Counted from the first letter of the stretch, positions 52,293 to 61,635 are shown. The stretch is DNA of 64,000 bases from Sporosarcina sp. FSL K6-1508 (GCF_038007465.1 NZ_JBBOXF010000001.1:1739001-1803000), one strand, 5' to 3'. Translations and numbers: made by a program. Notes: generated from the letters alone by a model not told the origin.

Positions 52293-53882
52293 ATGGAAAA
52301 ATCAGTAGCAGTTATCTCATCTACAATTGAAGAACTCGCAGCGAAAAACATGGAGTTGGAAAAACAAAATGAAGCGCTACAGGCTAAACTCAACTGGTTA
52401 GAAGAACAATTTCGCCTCAGCCAACAACGAAAATTTGGCGCTTCTAGTGAAAAAACCAATCCAGATCAACTCGCACTCTCTCTTTTCAATGAAGCTGAAG
52501 TCACAGCGGATGAAAAGGTAGAGGAACCAACGCTTGAATCGATTACCTATCGTCGAAAAAAACGTACAGGCCAAATCGAGGCGATGCTTGAAAACCTGCC
52601 AACTGAAACGATTCACTATCGTTTATCAGAAGAGGAACAGGCTTGTTTGTGTTGCGGTGAACAAGTACACGAAATGAGTACAGAAGTACGACGTGAGTTA
52701 AAAGTCATTCCAGCTCAAGTGAAGGTCGTTGAACATGTACGCCATGTCTACAGCTGCCGAAATTGTGAACGCGAAGGCACTGAAACTCCAATTGTCACAG
52801 CGAAGATGCCAGCACCTATGTATCCAGGTAGTTTGGCTTCGCCTTCGGCGATGGCCTATATCATGAATCAAAAATACGTAGAGGGTATGCCTCTCTACCG
52901 ACAAGAAAAACAATTGGAACGTCTAGGTGTCCCTTTATCACGTCAGACTTTAGCGAACTGGATGATGTACGGGGCAACTCATTGGCTAATCCATCTTTAT
53001 GAACATATCCGTACCTATCTATTGATGCAGGATGTTATTCATGCGGATGAAACAACACTTCAAGTACTGGCCGAACCTGGACGCCCAGCGACATCCAAGT
53101 CCTATATGTGGTTATATCGGACGGGGCGTGATGCATCGGCTGCAGTGTTGTATGATTACCAACAAACAAGGGCAGCCAAACATCCGAAAGCCTTCCTTTC
53201 AGGCTTTAAGGGATATCTGCACGTCGATGGATACCAAGGGTATAATGATATACCGAAGGTGAAATTGGTGGGGTGTTGGGCACATTCGCGTCGAAAATTC
53301 GATGAGGCCTTAACTGCTTTGCCAGCGGAAGCCAAAAATAAGGAAACTCCTTGTGCTGCGGAGGAAGGGCTGCGTTTCTGTAACCAATTATTCGCGATTG
53401 AACGCGCGCTAAAGGATCACAGCCCTGAAGAACGCTATAAAGAGCGACTTGAACGCAGTCAGCCTGTGCTGGATGCCTTTTCAACTTGGCTACAAACACA
53501 AAGTCCGCGCGTCGCGCCTAAAAGTGCGTTAGGGCAGGCCATCAAGTATTGCCGAAATCAATGGACACGCCTTACAATGTTTCTACAGGATGGGCGTTTG
53601 GAAATCGATAATAACCGGGCCGAACGTGCTATCAAACCTTTCGTAATTGGACGCAAGAACTGGTTATTCTCTCAATCTATGAAAGGTGCAAAAGCAAGCG
53701 CAATTGCTTATAGCATTGTGGAAACTGCTAAAGAAAATCAGTTAAATCCATTGGTTTATTTAACCCACGTATTTGAACAGCTTCCTTTAATAGATTTGGA
53801 GGATTCAAAGGCGCTAGATCAACTACTTCCATGGTCGGAGACCTTGCCGACAAATTGCCACGTTCCCAATAAAACTAAATAA
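52293..53882 (+). CDS. tnpC: IS66 transposase TnpC
   Basis: 529 residues. N-terminal coiled coil (I-E-E-L-A-A-K-N-M-E-L-E-K-Q-N-E-A-L), zinc-finger block C-L-C-C-G, DDE core (I-H-A-D-E-T-T-L-Q-V; V-D-G-Y-Q-G-Y; D-N-N-R-A-E-R-A-I-K-P-F). Full length. Confidence 0.97.
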   Translation: MEKSVAVISSTIEELAAKNMELEKQNEALQAKLNWLEEQFRLSQQRKFGASSEKTNPDQLALSLFNEAEVTADEKVEEPTLESITYRRKKRTGQIEAMLENLPTETIHYRLSEEEQACLCCGEQVHEMSTEVRRELKVIPAQVKVVEHVRHVYSCRNCEREGTETPIVTAKMPAPMYPGSLASPSAMAYIMNQKYVEGMPLYRQEKQLERLGVPLSRQTLANWMMYGATHWLIHLYEHIRTYLLMQDVIHADETTLQVLAEPGRPATSKSYMWLYRTGRDASAAVLYDYQQTRAAKHPKAFLSGFKGYLHVDGYQGYNDIPKVKLVGCWAHSRRKFDEALTALPAEAKNKETPCAAEEGLRFCNQLFAIERALKDHSPEERYKERLERSQPVLDAFSTWLQTQSPRVAPKSALGQAIKYCRNQWTRLTMFLQDGRLEIDNNRAERAIKPFVIGRKNWLFSQSMKGAKASAIAYSIVETAKENQLNPLVYLTHVFEQLPLIDLEDSKALDQLLPWSETLPTNCHVPNKTK

Positions 53883-53942
53883 AGCATATAATAAGCGCCC
53901 CCTGAAAGACAGGTGGGCGCTATTTGACGCTTACACTTAAAC

Positions 53943-54392
53943 CAGTACTCCATAAGGAAATTTCCAACCTATGAAATAATTGATGAGTTTTCTGACTTTT
54001 ATTCCTTTCTGGAGTATCCTGCCATATTGCAAAATATGGATATGATTAAGGATGATATTCTTAGCAAAATCATGAGGAAATTTACTTTTGATGAAAACGG
54101 TTTTCTAGATTCCAAGATGTATATTGTTGAAAAGCATGAAACGATACATAAGGAAAATATAGAATGTTATTTACAATATTCTAAATGCATCTATACAATT
54201 ATTGAGGATGGCAGGTATCAAAATGGAAATAGTGATATTAAATATAAAGTTTTTGAATCTACTTTGGAATGGGGAAACGAACAAGGACTTAAACCAATAG
54301 GGGTTGCTTTTGTTAATACTCGTCTTATTACATATCTTGATAATAAAGAACGAGCCTTCTTAGAAATATATGTTCCTGTTGAAGAAGAGTAA
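53943..54392 (+). pseudogene. MerR-family regulator, 3' part
   Basis: Continues the MerR frame as Q-Y-S-I-R-K-F-P-T-Y-E-I-I-D-E-F and carries the GyrI-like effector-binding half to 54392 (L-E-I-Y-V-P-V-E-E-E). An internal ATG at 54027 could give only an isolated effector domain. Confidence 0.88.
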
Positions 54393-54441
54393 AATACTTT
54401 TTATTGATATTGACCTGGGGGTAACACCATAGTTTATCTTT

Positions 54442-54481
54442 ATAACCAATGGAACAAGTGCAAACTGTTCTATTGGTTATT
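54442..54481 (+). terminator. hairpin after MerR gene
   Basis: ATAACCAAT-GAACA pairs with TGTTC-ATTGGTTAT, followed by T-rich sequence, between merR and the CPBP gene. Confidence 0.65.
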
Positions 54482-54505
54482 TATATATCTAGGAGGGTGT
54501 TTGGT

Positions 54506-55282
54506 TTGAGTGGAATGATAAAAAAGTATATTTTATGGACCTATGTCATGTTCTTTGTATTTCTTCTTGTCATAGGGCTGACAATGTTTTTTTTAAAGTC
54601 TCAGCCTGTAGCAGATATATTAATCGTGCTATCATCATGGACGTCTACATTTGTCTTCGTAACAATGTTCCGTAAAATCTATCCCCAAGGGAACCTATGG
54701 AATTTTATAAAAGGACAATTTAAGGAAAGAATCAGAGTATCGACTGTATTGTGTGTCGTCATTATTCAATTTTTGGTTTTGATTGGTAGTTTATTAATGA
54801 CAAACAAAGTATGGGATGTGCCCATATATGAACAATTTACTGCTTCATGGACTTCACTTCTTATCTTATTTGGCTACAATTTAATCCTTGGACCACTCGG
54901 GGAAGAATTAGGGTGGAGGGGATTTGTATTAAATGAATTGCAAAAAAGATTCAGTCCATTAAAATCAGCCATTATCGTTGGATTGGTTTGGGGTTTCTGG
55001 CATACACCGTTATGGCTTATGTCAGGATACTCAGGATTACAATTGGTGCAATATATCATTTGTTTCTTGGGTGGCATTGTTGCTGTATCAATCATTATAA
55101 CTACATTTTATAACCTGAATCGTAATCTCATTATTCCTATTATGATTCACCAACTTTTCAATTATTTTATGGTCATTCAAGTTGGAAACGTACTTAATAC
55201 TCTTACAGTTACCACTGTATTATATTTAATAGTGGCTGTAGTTTTAGTTTTAGCTAATTATAAAAAGTGCTTATTCAGGTAA
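54506..55282 (+). CDS. CPBP-family intramembrane metalloprotease
   Basis: 258 residues from TTG 54506 (AGGAGGG upstream; ATG 54515 possible). About eight helices. Motif 1 G-E-E-L-G-W-R-G-F (E-E-x-x-x-R), motif 2 W-G-F-W-H-T-P, motif 3 H-Q-L-F-N-Y: the CAAX-protease/bacteriocin-processing signature. Possibly linked to self-immunity or peptide processing; follows a MerR regulator that may once have controlled it. Confidence 0.9.
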   Translation: MSGMIKKYILWTYVMFFVFLLVIGLTMFFLKSQPVADILIVLSSWTSTFVFVTMFRKIYPQGNLWNFIKGQFKERIRVSTVLCVVIIQFLVLIGSLLMTNKVWDVPIYEQFTASWTSLLILFGYNLILGPLGEELGWRGFVLNELQKRFSPLKSAIIVGLVWGFWHTPLWLMSGYSGLQLVQYIICFLGGIVAVSIIITTFYNLNRNLIIPIMIHQLFNYFMVIQVGNVLNTLTVTTVLYLIVAVVLVLANYKKCLFR

Positions 55283-55362
55283 TTAAATGGAGCGTCTGAT
55301 TTGTGCAAAGTTTGAATCGAAAAAATAGTACACTAAAAGAAAAGTAAGTTTATATATGTAGA

Positions 55363-55398
55363 CCTTCTACAACTAACGGACAGGATAATTCAACAAAC
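55363..55398 (+). repeat. array hairpin repeat
   Basis: CCTTCTACAACTAACGGACAGGATAATTCAACAAAC: partly degraded stem 2. Confidence 0.6.
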
Positions 55399-55464
55399 AA
55401 TTTCAATTTGATGATTTTAATAAAGCTGGGAACAATACATCTAAAGACTTTGAGGTGATGAAAA

Positions 55465-55998
55465 ATGAATAGAACTACTTTACTTTTGTTGATTTCATTT
55501 TGTTTATTGTTTTTCTCGACCATATATGCAACTGCAAACGATAAAACCAGACCTTATGAAGAAATTTATCCTGAAGTAGGTTACAAAACTGTGGAAGATG
55601 CATTGGACGATTTTGAACAGCATTTCAAACAAAAACTTAAGCTTCCGCTTAGAGTACCACCAATAGGCTTTACCCATCATTTTGGTAGGTTTAATGATTT
55701 AGATGGCGACATTAATGATTCATTTGAAGTGACGTTTATAAATGATCAATTATCTGAAAACCATTATAAAATTGATGTTCGCCCGATAAAGAATAGTATT
55801 CCTATAAGAGAAAAACTCGTGATAAAAACCTTTGAATTAAAAAATGGAATTGTAGCCACTTATATGACTATTTCAGGATTTTATGTGCTTGTTTTTGAGA
55901 GAGATGATTGGCAATATATGCTAAGTATAGATAAACGAGTATCAGATAAAATTACTCCTGAAACCTTGTTAGATATAGCCAATTCAATTGGTTATTGA
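55465..55998 (+). CDS. exported protein of unknown function
   Basis: 177 residues; TGAGGTGATG before ATG 55465. Signal peptide 1-25, then P-Y-E-E-I-Y-P-E-V-G-Y-K-T-V-E-D-A-L and a beta-rich domain (V-A-T-Y-M-T-I-S-G-F-Y-V-L-V-F-E-R), somewhat like DUF4367-type exported proteins. Flanked by array repeats. Confidence 0.65.
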   Translation: MNRTTLLLLISFCLLFFSTIYATANDKTRPYEEIYPEVGYKTVEDALDDFEQHFKQKLKLPLRVPPIGFTHHFGRFNDLDGDINDSFEVTFINDQLSENHYKIDVRPIKNSIPIREKLVIKTFELKNGIVATYMTISGFYVLVFERDDWQYMLSIDKRVSDKITPETLLDIANSIGY

Positions 55999-56019
55999 TT
56001 CAAATTGGAAGTTTTGTTA

Positions 56020-56103
56020 TTCATCTAACTGGTACTTTAGTCGAACAGCAGGGGCTTCTAAGGAAGCTCTTTTTTCTTCTTAAACTAACGAAGCAGTTTA
56101 TTA
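56020..56103 (+). repeat. array repeat, degenerate
   Basis: CATCTAACTGGTACTTTAGT, AGGGGCTTCTAAGGAAGCTC, then CTTCTTAAACTAACGAAGCAG. Confidence 0.65.
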
Positions 56104-56162
56104 TGATTAAGTATGAAACAAACCGACTAGGATTCCGTCTAATCGTAAAGGGGGTGGGAACG

Positions 56163-56642
56163 ATGAGGAAATTATTTATCGTTGTTTCTATAATATTGAT
56201 TTTCGGAATATTTGGCTGTGTAACAAATAACAAAAATGAAGAAAATTTAAGTGGTAAATCGAAAATTACCAATGAGTCTAAACAGGTGGATGATATCAAA
56301 GTATCAATAAATGTTGAAAAAGACCTTAATGTTTATGCCACTATTACTTATATAGGAGGAGCAGCTGAAAAAGATATTTATCATGGTGGAAGTATTTTTT
56401 TCTTTAATATTTATCAACAAGATGGTGGTTTTGAATATTTAGGTAGTATGGAACAACCACTATTAACAACAACACTGATTCGAAATGAACCTTACAGAGT
56501 AAAATTTAAAGGGATAGAAAAACTTAAATTAAAGACAGGTACTTATGAATTTAAAGCTATTGCGGATTTTTCTTTGGATTCAGATGATGTATTAGGAACA
56601 AGAATTGAAATTCCTGTTTCTAAAATTGAGGAAGTTAAATAA
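56163..56642 (+). CDS. lipoprotein of unknown function
   Basis: 159 residues; AAAGGGGGTGGG precedes ATG 56163. The open frame runs back to 55995 through the repeat, but only this start has a signal: M-R-K-L-F-I-V-V-S-I-I-L-I-F-G-I-F-G-C with lipobox F-G-C. Beta-rich mature part resembling a BsuPI/intracellular-inhibitor-like Ig fold; not firmly assigned. Confidence 0.7.
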   Translation: MRKLFIVVSIILIFGIFGCVTNNKNEENLSGKSKITNESKQVDDIKVSINVEKDLNVYATITYIGGAAEKDIYHGGSIFFFNIYQQDGGFEYLGSMEQPLLTTTLIRNEPYRVKFKGIEKLKLKTGTYEFKAIADFSLDSDDVLGTRIEIPVSKIEEVK

Positions 56643-56644
56643 TT

Positions 56645-56720
56645 CCTTCTTCAACTAACGGTGCAGGTTAGTTGAAGAGTGTTGTTTAACTTGTGTTCAA
56701 CAAGGGGGCCAGTTTGCGGA
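56645..56720 (+). repeat. array repeat, stems 2 and 3
   Basis: CTTCTTCAACTAACGGTGCAGG-TTAGTTGAAGAG, linker TGTTGTTTAACTTGTG, TTCAACAAGGGGGCCAGTTTGCGGAA. Confidence 0.88.
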
Positions 56721-56743
56721 AAAACGTAACAGGGGGTAATTAA

Positions 56744-57019
56744 ATGGATGCTTTGATGTTAGAGGGATGGACTCCTATATTGCTTTGCGGAATTGTGTTT
56801 GCAATTGGGATGTTTATTATGTCACGTAAAGTTTTAAGAAGTTCTTTATTTTCCACCTCTACTGCATTAAGTCTGATTTGTATCGGGGTAATTATTTATA
56901 GCGCGATTGGAATTGGTGGTTGGGAAGGTATGGGACTAGGTTTATTTACGATTACTATTTTAGTAGAAATATGGATAGGTACTGTTATTGGAGCTATCTC
57001 AAGGAGTTTAAACTTTTAA
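56744..57019 (+). CDS. small integral membrane protein (YesK-like)
   Basis: 91 residues; CAGGGGGT before ATG 56744. Three helices with glycine-rich turns (I-G-I-G-G-W-E-G-M-G-L-G). Size and layout resemble YesK-family proteins; weak assignment. Confidence 0.6.
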   Translation: MDALMLEGWTPILLCGIVFAIGMFIMSRKVLRSSLFSTSTALSLICIGVIIYSAIGIGGWEGMGLGLFTITILVEIWIGTVIGAISRSLNF

Positions 57020-57112
57020 GAATGTTATCTCGCTTTCCACTTACTTTATTGCTTATTTTTTTGGCTGCTAGGGTTATTTCCAGAGTATCGCTAGAACAAA
57101 TATCAAATTCAG

Positions 57113-57265
57113 TTTCCGTAATCGGGTACGAATGTTGATTAAGTATCACTTTTCTTCTTCAATTATCGGGTGCTTTAGTGAAGATTCGGTTGCCTTTCAT
57201 GGTAGCTTTCTCTTATCAAATCTATCGCAATGTAAATATGTTCGATTTGTAAAAAGTCTCTCTTT
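57113..57265 (+). repeat. array repeat with extended tail, copy 1
   Basis: TTTCCGTAATCGGGTACGAATG, CTTCTTCAATTATCGGGTGC, then a tail (AAATCTATCGCAATGTAAAT, ATGTTCGATTTGTAAAAAGT) that recurs at 61448-61556. Confidence 0.8.
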
Positions 57266-57312
57266 TATTTAAAAAAGGGAAGCTTTTCTTATCTATTGCA
57301 GGTGTCATAACT
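57236..57312 (+). repeat. direct repeat flanking padR-DUF2812, left copy
   Basis: TTCGATTTGTAAAAAGTCTC ... TTATCTATTGCAGGTGTCAT, matched at 59125-59190. Includes a terminator-like AAAAGTCTC/GGGAAGCTTTT pairing. Confidence 0.65.
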
Positions 57313-57475
57313 GTCACTTCAGGAGTTATGATGCATCTATTTTGCACTTAAATACATATGAAAAGTCCAATTTCTCAACATTGAAATTAAGAAATTGAAC
57401 TTTAATCATTACTTTAGTAAAGTGCCCTTGTACTGGAAAAGTTCTTTTCATTCATTAGCAAATCGAATTCAAGTA

Positions 57476-58675
57476 TTACTCTGTAAACAACTTAATCTTA
57501 TCTACTATGTTTTCTATTACTGAATTTATATTCGCATAACCATAATAACGAACATATATGACAGCTTTTCCTTTCGAAGCAAATACTTCTTTAAAATCAT
57601 CTTCCTCATGAACTATTAAAAGATTGAGGTCTGCATGCTTTGTTTCAACAAAATCATCATCACTATATTCATAATTATGTCTTTTTATTAAATCGGCAAT
57701 TAGATTATCTGCTAAAGCTGGTACACTTAACTGATAAACCCTTGTATGAATACTTGGAGAATATTCGCCACTCCCGTCTCCCCACATTTTTCCGGGAACA
57801 ACCCCATTTTCATCTGATTCATATTGGATTGGTGCTAAAGGACTCCATTTATACGTGTACCGGTTGCCCCAATCAACATTGTCTCTCATATATGAAGATT
57901 CTCCTCGAACCAAAGCAGGATTCTGCTCTACATCTGCTAATCTGACGATCGGTAAGTCAAGATTTGTTTCTGGCAATGTTTTTGTATCATTTTTGATAAG
58001 CTGTCCGAATGGAACGATGGCACTCAATCCAGCAACGATTGTAAATAGGAAGGCGATAATCGAATTTAATCGATAGTGCTTCTTCCATGGGGCATGATGA
58101 TTAATCGGTTTTCCTTCGATCAAATCTTTTCGTAAAGCACGAATGGATATGGCTGCTTGCAGTGAAATATAGGCCAGATATACAAATAGAATTGACAAAA
58201 TCGTTTGTTGAACAGCTAACCCATCAATCAAAACAAAGGTAGGAGTTCCATCAAGAAACCAAATTGCAGACAACATGCCAATCATTAAAAGTAACGCGAC
58301 AACAACCATAACAGCATTAAAGGCTAATTTTTTACCCAGTGCGCTTAATGTAAAAGATTGCTCGGCAGGGTCTGTATGTAGCTCTGGTGCATTTCGTTCA
58401 ACAGGTGATGAATACACTTGAAAATATTGATAGCCTGTCACATAATCCCATCCACTATCCGCATACATCTCGATCTGTTCTGGTATATTCTTCTTATTTA
58501 TTGCGACATCTATTCTATACCTCATTTTTTTCGGTTCGCCCTTAACAAAATGAGCAAAACGTAACCCCATCTTTTTTAGATGGAAACCCTTTGCCGCCAT
58601 GTCTTGAAACCAGCTTTCATGTTCACCAATTCGCCAATAGTCACTTGAACGAAGTTTACGAACTATCTTATTCAT
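57476..58675 (-). CDS. DUF2812-domain membrane protein
   Basis: 399 residues. Start ATG 58675 preferred (AGGTGAT upstream), overlapping the end of padR by about 8 bp. N-terminal DUF2812 (H-E-S-W-F-Q-D-M-A-A-K-G-F-H-L-K, then D-S-G-W-D-Y-V), four helices (~122-230), outside C-terminal domain. The classic partner of PadR regulators in Bacillota; function unknown, thought to respond to membrane stress. Confidence 0.9.
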   Translation of the reverse strand: MNKIVRKLRSSDYWRIGEHESWFQDMAAKGFHLKKMGLRFAHFVKGEPKKMRYRIDVAINKKNIPEQIEMYADSGWDYVTGYQYFQVYSSPVERNAPELHTDPAEQSFTLSALGKKLAFNAVMVVVALLLMIGMLSAIWFLDGTPTFVLIDGLAVQQTILSILFVYLAYISLQAAISIRALRKDLIEGKPINHHAPWKKHYRLNSIIAFLFTIVAGLSAIVPFGQLIKNDTKTLPETNLDLPIVRLADVEQNPALVRGESSYMRDNVDWGNRYTYKWSPLAPIQYESDENGVVPGKMWGDGSGEYSPSIHTRVYQLSVPALADNLIADLIKRHNYEYSDDDFVETKHADLNLLIVHEEDDFKEVFASKGKAVIYVRYYGYANINSVIENIVDKIKLFTE

Positions 58676-58988
58676 TCTCATCACCTATCTCTAAAATATT
58701 TCCGTCTTGGATTAGGGATTTTAATCGACTATACTCTGTTCTTAATGCATGTTCCCCTTCTGATGTAATTTGATAGGTCTTTCTTCTACCATCATCTTCT
58801 GTTAATGAAATTAGGCCATCTGTTTGCATCCGTGAGAGTACTCCGTAAAGTGTTCCGGGTCCCATTTTTAATCTGCCATTCGAAACTTCTGTAATTGCAT
58901 GCATCAGCTGATAGCCATGGTTGGGATGCATTAATGCCAGTAGTACATAATACATTGCTTCAGTCATCGGTCCTCCATTATATGCCAT
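58668..58988 (-). CDS. PadR-family transcriptional regulator
   Basis: 106 residues; AGAAGGA precedes ATG 58988. T-E-A-M-Y-Y-V-L-L-A-L-M-H-P-N-H-G-Y-Q-L-M and M-G-P-G-T-L-Y-G-V-L-S-R-M are the PadR core. First gene of a two-gene operon, likely autorepressed through the palindrome at 59035. Confidence 0.92.
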   Translation of the reverse strand: MAYNGGPMTEAMYYVLLALMHPNHGYQLMHAITEVSNGRLKMGPGTLYGVLSRMQTDGLISLTEDDGRRKTYQITSEGEHALRTEYSRLKSLIQDGNILEIGDENE

Positions 58989-59034
58989 TACTTACATTCC
59001 TTCTTTCACATTTCATGGTATTATGTCACGCGTT

Positions 59035-59066
59035 ATTATGCGTAACGATATATCGTTAAGCATAAT
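59035..59066 (-). promoter_or_regulatory. 32-bp palindromic operator upstream of padR
   Basis: ATTATGCGTAACGATA followed by TATCGTTAAGCATAAT: symmetrical with a single mismatch. GTATTATG/CATAATAC and ATTTCATG/CATGAAAT add outer symmetry. Position fits PadR control. Confidence 0.75.
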
Positions 59067-59124
59067 ACTACTTCATGAAATATTTTTTGTAAATATAAAA
59101 AGATGATTAGTTTTTTTACGGTTA

Positions 59125-59190
59125 GATTTGCGAAAAGTCCCTGTTGTATTTAGAGAGGGAGACTTTTTTATCTATTGCAGATGTCATAAC
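59125..59190 (+). repeat. direct repeat flanking padR-DUF2812, right copy
   Basis: AGATTTGCGAAAAGTCCC ... TTATCTATTGCAGATGTCAT. Contains terminator GTCCCT/AGGGAGAC plus six T (59134-59172). Confidence 0.65.
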
Positions 59191-59209
59191 TTAAGAGTTT
59201 AGGTAAAGA

Positions 59210-59243
59210 TAATTCAACTAACGCAACAGGTAGCTAAACAAGG
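59210..59243 (+). repeat. array hairpin repeat, degraded
   Basis: AATTCAACTAACGCAACAGGTAGCTAAACAAG. Confidence 0.55.
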
Positions 59244-59333
59244 TTTTTTCAATAATTACCTAAATAGTATCTATAGTATGCTATCGTTAATTAAGAAAAC
59301 AAATTTAATTTTTAACGAGAGGAGGAAGAGTGT

Positions 59334-59885
59334 GTGAACATCTTAAAATCTAAAAAAGGCTTAGTGATTATTATGGGTATTGCAGTTTTATTAGTAATTT
59401 CAAATTTTTCTAAAGGAAATAATAAGGAACAACTTACAAGTAAAATTGAAAAGTATGGAGATGATACAGACATACAGCATATTGAAATATTGGATGGTAA
59501 TAAATCTGTTGCTTTTATCAAAAAGGACGACGGTACAGAGGGGGAAATATATTTTGAGAAATCTTTGCTTTCTTGGAAATTTAAACGGGAATTCACCTTT
59601 GAACCAGAGGGAATTAATACACCTATTCATCTTTCATTTTTCCAGTCTCCATTTAACAATGAAGAAACATTAAATACTGTTCTACTTAGGGTATTTGATA
59701 ATGAAATAAGTAAAGTAAGAATCGAAACAGGAGAGAACATTTTCCATGACTTTGAACTTCTACCCAAAGGTTCTGGTGAAAGGTTTGGGTTATTCAGAAC
59801 TGCTAGTGAGGATTTCTATGAAGCTGAATATATTGCTTACAATAGTGAAGGTGAAGTAATTTACACTAGTAAATCTGAAGACTAA
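59334..59885 (+). CDS. membrane-anchored exported protein of unknown function
   Basis: 183 residues from GTG 59334 (GAGGAGGAAG upstream). One helix (10-24), then a charged domain (E-I-L-D-G-N-K-S-V-A-F-I-K-K-D-D-G-T-E-G-E-I). No family recognised. Next gene 51 bp on, same strand. Confidence 0.65.
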   Translation: MNILKSKKGLVIIMGIAVLLVISNFSKGNNKEQLTSKIEKYGDDTDIQHIEILDGNKSVAFIKKDDGTEGEIYFEKSLLSWKFKREFTFEPEGINTPIHLSFFQSPFNNEETLNTVLLRVFDNEISKVRIETGENIFHDFELLPKGSGERFGLFRTASEDFYEAEYIAYNSEGEVIYTSKSED

Positions 59886-59936
59886 TCTTACTAGATAGTA
59901 GTAAATATAAAAAGTATGTAAAGGGTGTCGCAGTAA

Positions 59937-60365
59937 ATGGAACCAACAATCTTAATTGGGTTATTATTTATTACAATATGTATTTTTGCAGTGGGTCTGT
60001 TAACTTTTCTATTACCTAAGAAAGTTAGGAAGTTTGTCTGGGGTATATTGGGCATCATTTTAATTTGTAGTTATATCTATCAAGGGGCAATTAGACCTTT
60101 GATTATAGAGCAACAAACTGGAAAAGCCATAGAAGTATTAGAAGGTCATTTAGAAGAAAAATATTCAAAGGATTCATGGGGAATTACAGATACAGACGAC
60201 TTTAAAATAGAACCTGTTATAAATCTTCATGTAATTTTCGATAGTGAGCCAAAAGTAGTTTATGAATATACAGTTGAAGATACAGAGGTAAGACAAGTAA
60301 GGATGTGGACTGTATCAGGCACGTCGGTAGAAGAAAGCGGAATTGAGCCACAACATGCAGAGTAA
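59937..60365 (+). CDS. membrane protein of unknown function
   Basis: 142 residues; AAAGGGTG upstream of ATG 59937. Two helices (4-26, 34-52), then an outside domain (V-V-Y-E-Y-T-V-E-D-T-E-V-R-Q-V). May form a unit with the preceding gene because no array repeat separates them. Confidence 0.6.
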   Translation: MEPTILIGLLFITICIFAVGLLTFLLPKKVRKFVWGILGIILICSYIYQGAIRPLIIEQQTGKAIEVLEGHLEEKYSKDSWGITDTDDFKIEPVINLHVIFDSEPKVVYEYTVEDTEVRQVRMWTVSGTSVEESGIEPQHAE

Positions 60366-60387
60366 TGATAAGAGTATGTGAATGATT

Positions 60388-60466
60388 GTAGTTCAACTAA
60401 TGAAGCAGGTTAGTTGAAGAGTTTTGTTTATCTTGTTTTCCACAATCGTGACAGATCGTGGAAGAA
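60388..60466 (+). repeat. array repeat, stems 2 and 3 with compensatory changes
   Basis: TTCAACTAATGAAGCAGGTTAGTTGAAGAG, linker, TTCCAC-AATCGTGACAGATC-GTGGAA: CCAC/GTGG replaces CAAC/GTTG. Confidence 0.85.
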
Positions 60467-60583
60467 GAAATTATAATCCAATCGAGGTGATTAATTAGTG
60501 GTTCAGGTATTGCCAAAAATATTTCACCCAAATATAAAGGAACAAGAAAAAGAAAAGAAGAGAATTGGAAGGTAGGTAAATAA

Positions 60584-61300
60584 ATGATTCCATTAGTATA
60601 TGACCAAATTAATGGCTGGGGCAAAGACGATGAATTCTTCTTAGCACTGTTAAAGAAGTTAAATGTTAAAAAAGTAGCTGATTTAGGTTGCGGAACAGGA
60701 AGATTGACAACTCACTTTGCTCAAGCAGGCTATCATATTACAGCTATTGATCCAAATGAAGAAGCAATCGAATATGCGAAAAATAAAGAGTTTCCAGGCG
60801 AAGTGACTTGGATTGTTGGTGATAGCTCAAATTTACAAACAAATGCGTTTGATGCAGTCATAATGACAGCGAATGTTGCGCAAGTATTTCTTACAGAAGA
60901 AAGTCGGAAATGCGTCATTTCAGATGCATATCGAGCATTAAAACCTGGAGGTCATTTTATTTTTGATACACGTAACCCATTAGCAAAAGCGTGGGAACAG
61001 TGGGAAAAAGATATGACACCTGATATTGCGATGAGCCAGGTGAGCGGTGAGTCACTTGAAATTTGGACTGAATATGAGGGGTTTGTAGAAGATGTTTTTA
61101 CGTTCTATGAGACTGTAAAAAACGCACGTACAGGTGAAGTAGTAATTCATGAAAAAATGCAATTAAAATTTCGACCGCAAGAAGAAATCCATGAATTATT
61201 ACAACAAGTAGGTTTTTCACTAACCCAAGTTTATGGAGATTGGGAGTTTAAACAAGCAACTTTAGAAACCAAATCTTTTGTTTTTCACGGTGTAAAATAA
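60584..61300 (+). CDS. class I SAM-dependent methyltransferase
   Basis: 238 residues; AGGTAGG before ATG 60584. Motif I V-A-D-L-G-C-G-T-G-R-L-T, motif II A-I-D-P-N, Y-R-A-L-K-P-G-G-H-F. Transfers a methyl group from S-adenosylmethionine to an unknown acceptor. Intact; lies between two array repeats. Confidence 0.9.
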   Translation: MIPLVYDQINGWGKDDEFFLALLKKLNVKKVADLGCGTGRLTTHFAQAGYHITAIDPNEEAIEYAKNKEFPGEVTWIVGDSSNLQTNAFDAVIMTANVAQVFLTEESRKCVISDAYRALKPGGHFIFDTRNPLAKAWEQWEKDMTPDIAMSQVSGESLEIWTEYEGFVEDVFTFYETVKNARTGEVVIHEKMQLKFRPQEEIHELLQQVGFSLTQVYGDWEFKQATLETKSFVFHGVK

Positions 61301-61360
61301 ATATGGGGTTCTATAACGCTTTGCTTGTTGATTTTGATAATTTTAATATTCCTGGAAGAC

Positions 61361-61399
<39 letters not shown>

Positions 61400-61447
61400 T
61401 TTTTTATTCAGCAAACGATCGCTAATATGGAATAAGCTTCATTTTTC

Positions 61448-61556
61448 TTGTACAACTAACGGGTGCTTTAGTGGAAGAATTGGTTGCCTATATAGGGCAG
61501 CTTTCTCTTATTAAATCTATCGCAATGTAAATATGTTCGATTTGCAAAAAGTCTCA
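61448..61556 (+). repeat. array repeat with extended tail, copy 2
   Basis: TGTACAACTAACGGGTGCTTTAGTGG..., TTGCCTATATAGGGCAGCTT, then the tail AAATCTATCGCAATGTAAAT shared with 57113-57265. Confidence 0.8.
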
Positions 61557-61635
61557 TAACTTATTGAGTAATGAGGTAAAACCTTTCATGTGATTTTGAT
61601 TTATCTATTAAAAAGTATAAATGAATTAGCTATGT

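Larger units (their letters stand above)
51504..53934 (+). mobile_element. IS66-family element inserted in MerR gene
   Basis: Ends GTAAGCGTCAAATA (51504) and TATTTGACGCTTAC (53934) are perfect inverted repeats. ACTTAAAC at 51496-51503 recurs at 53935-53942, the 8-bp duplication normal for IS66. tnpA, tnpB and tnpC all intact. Confidence 0.97.
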
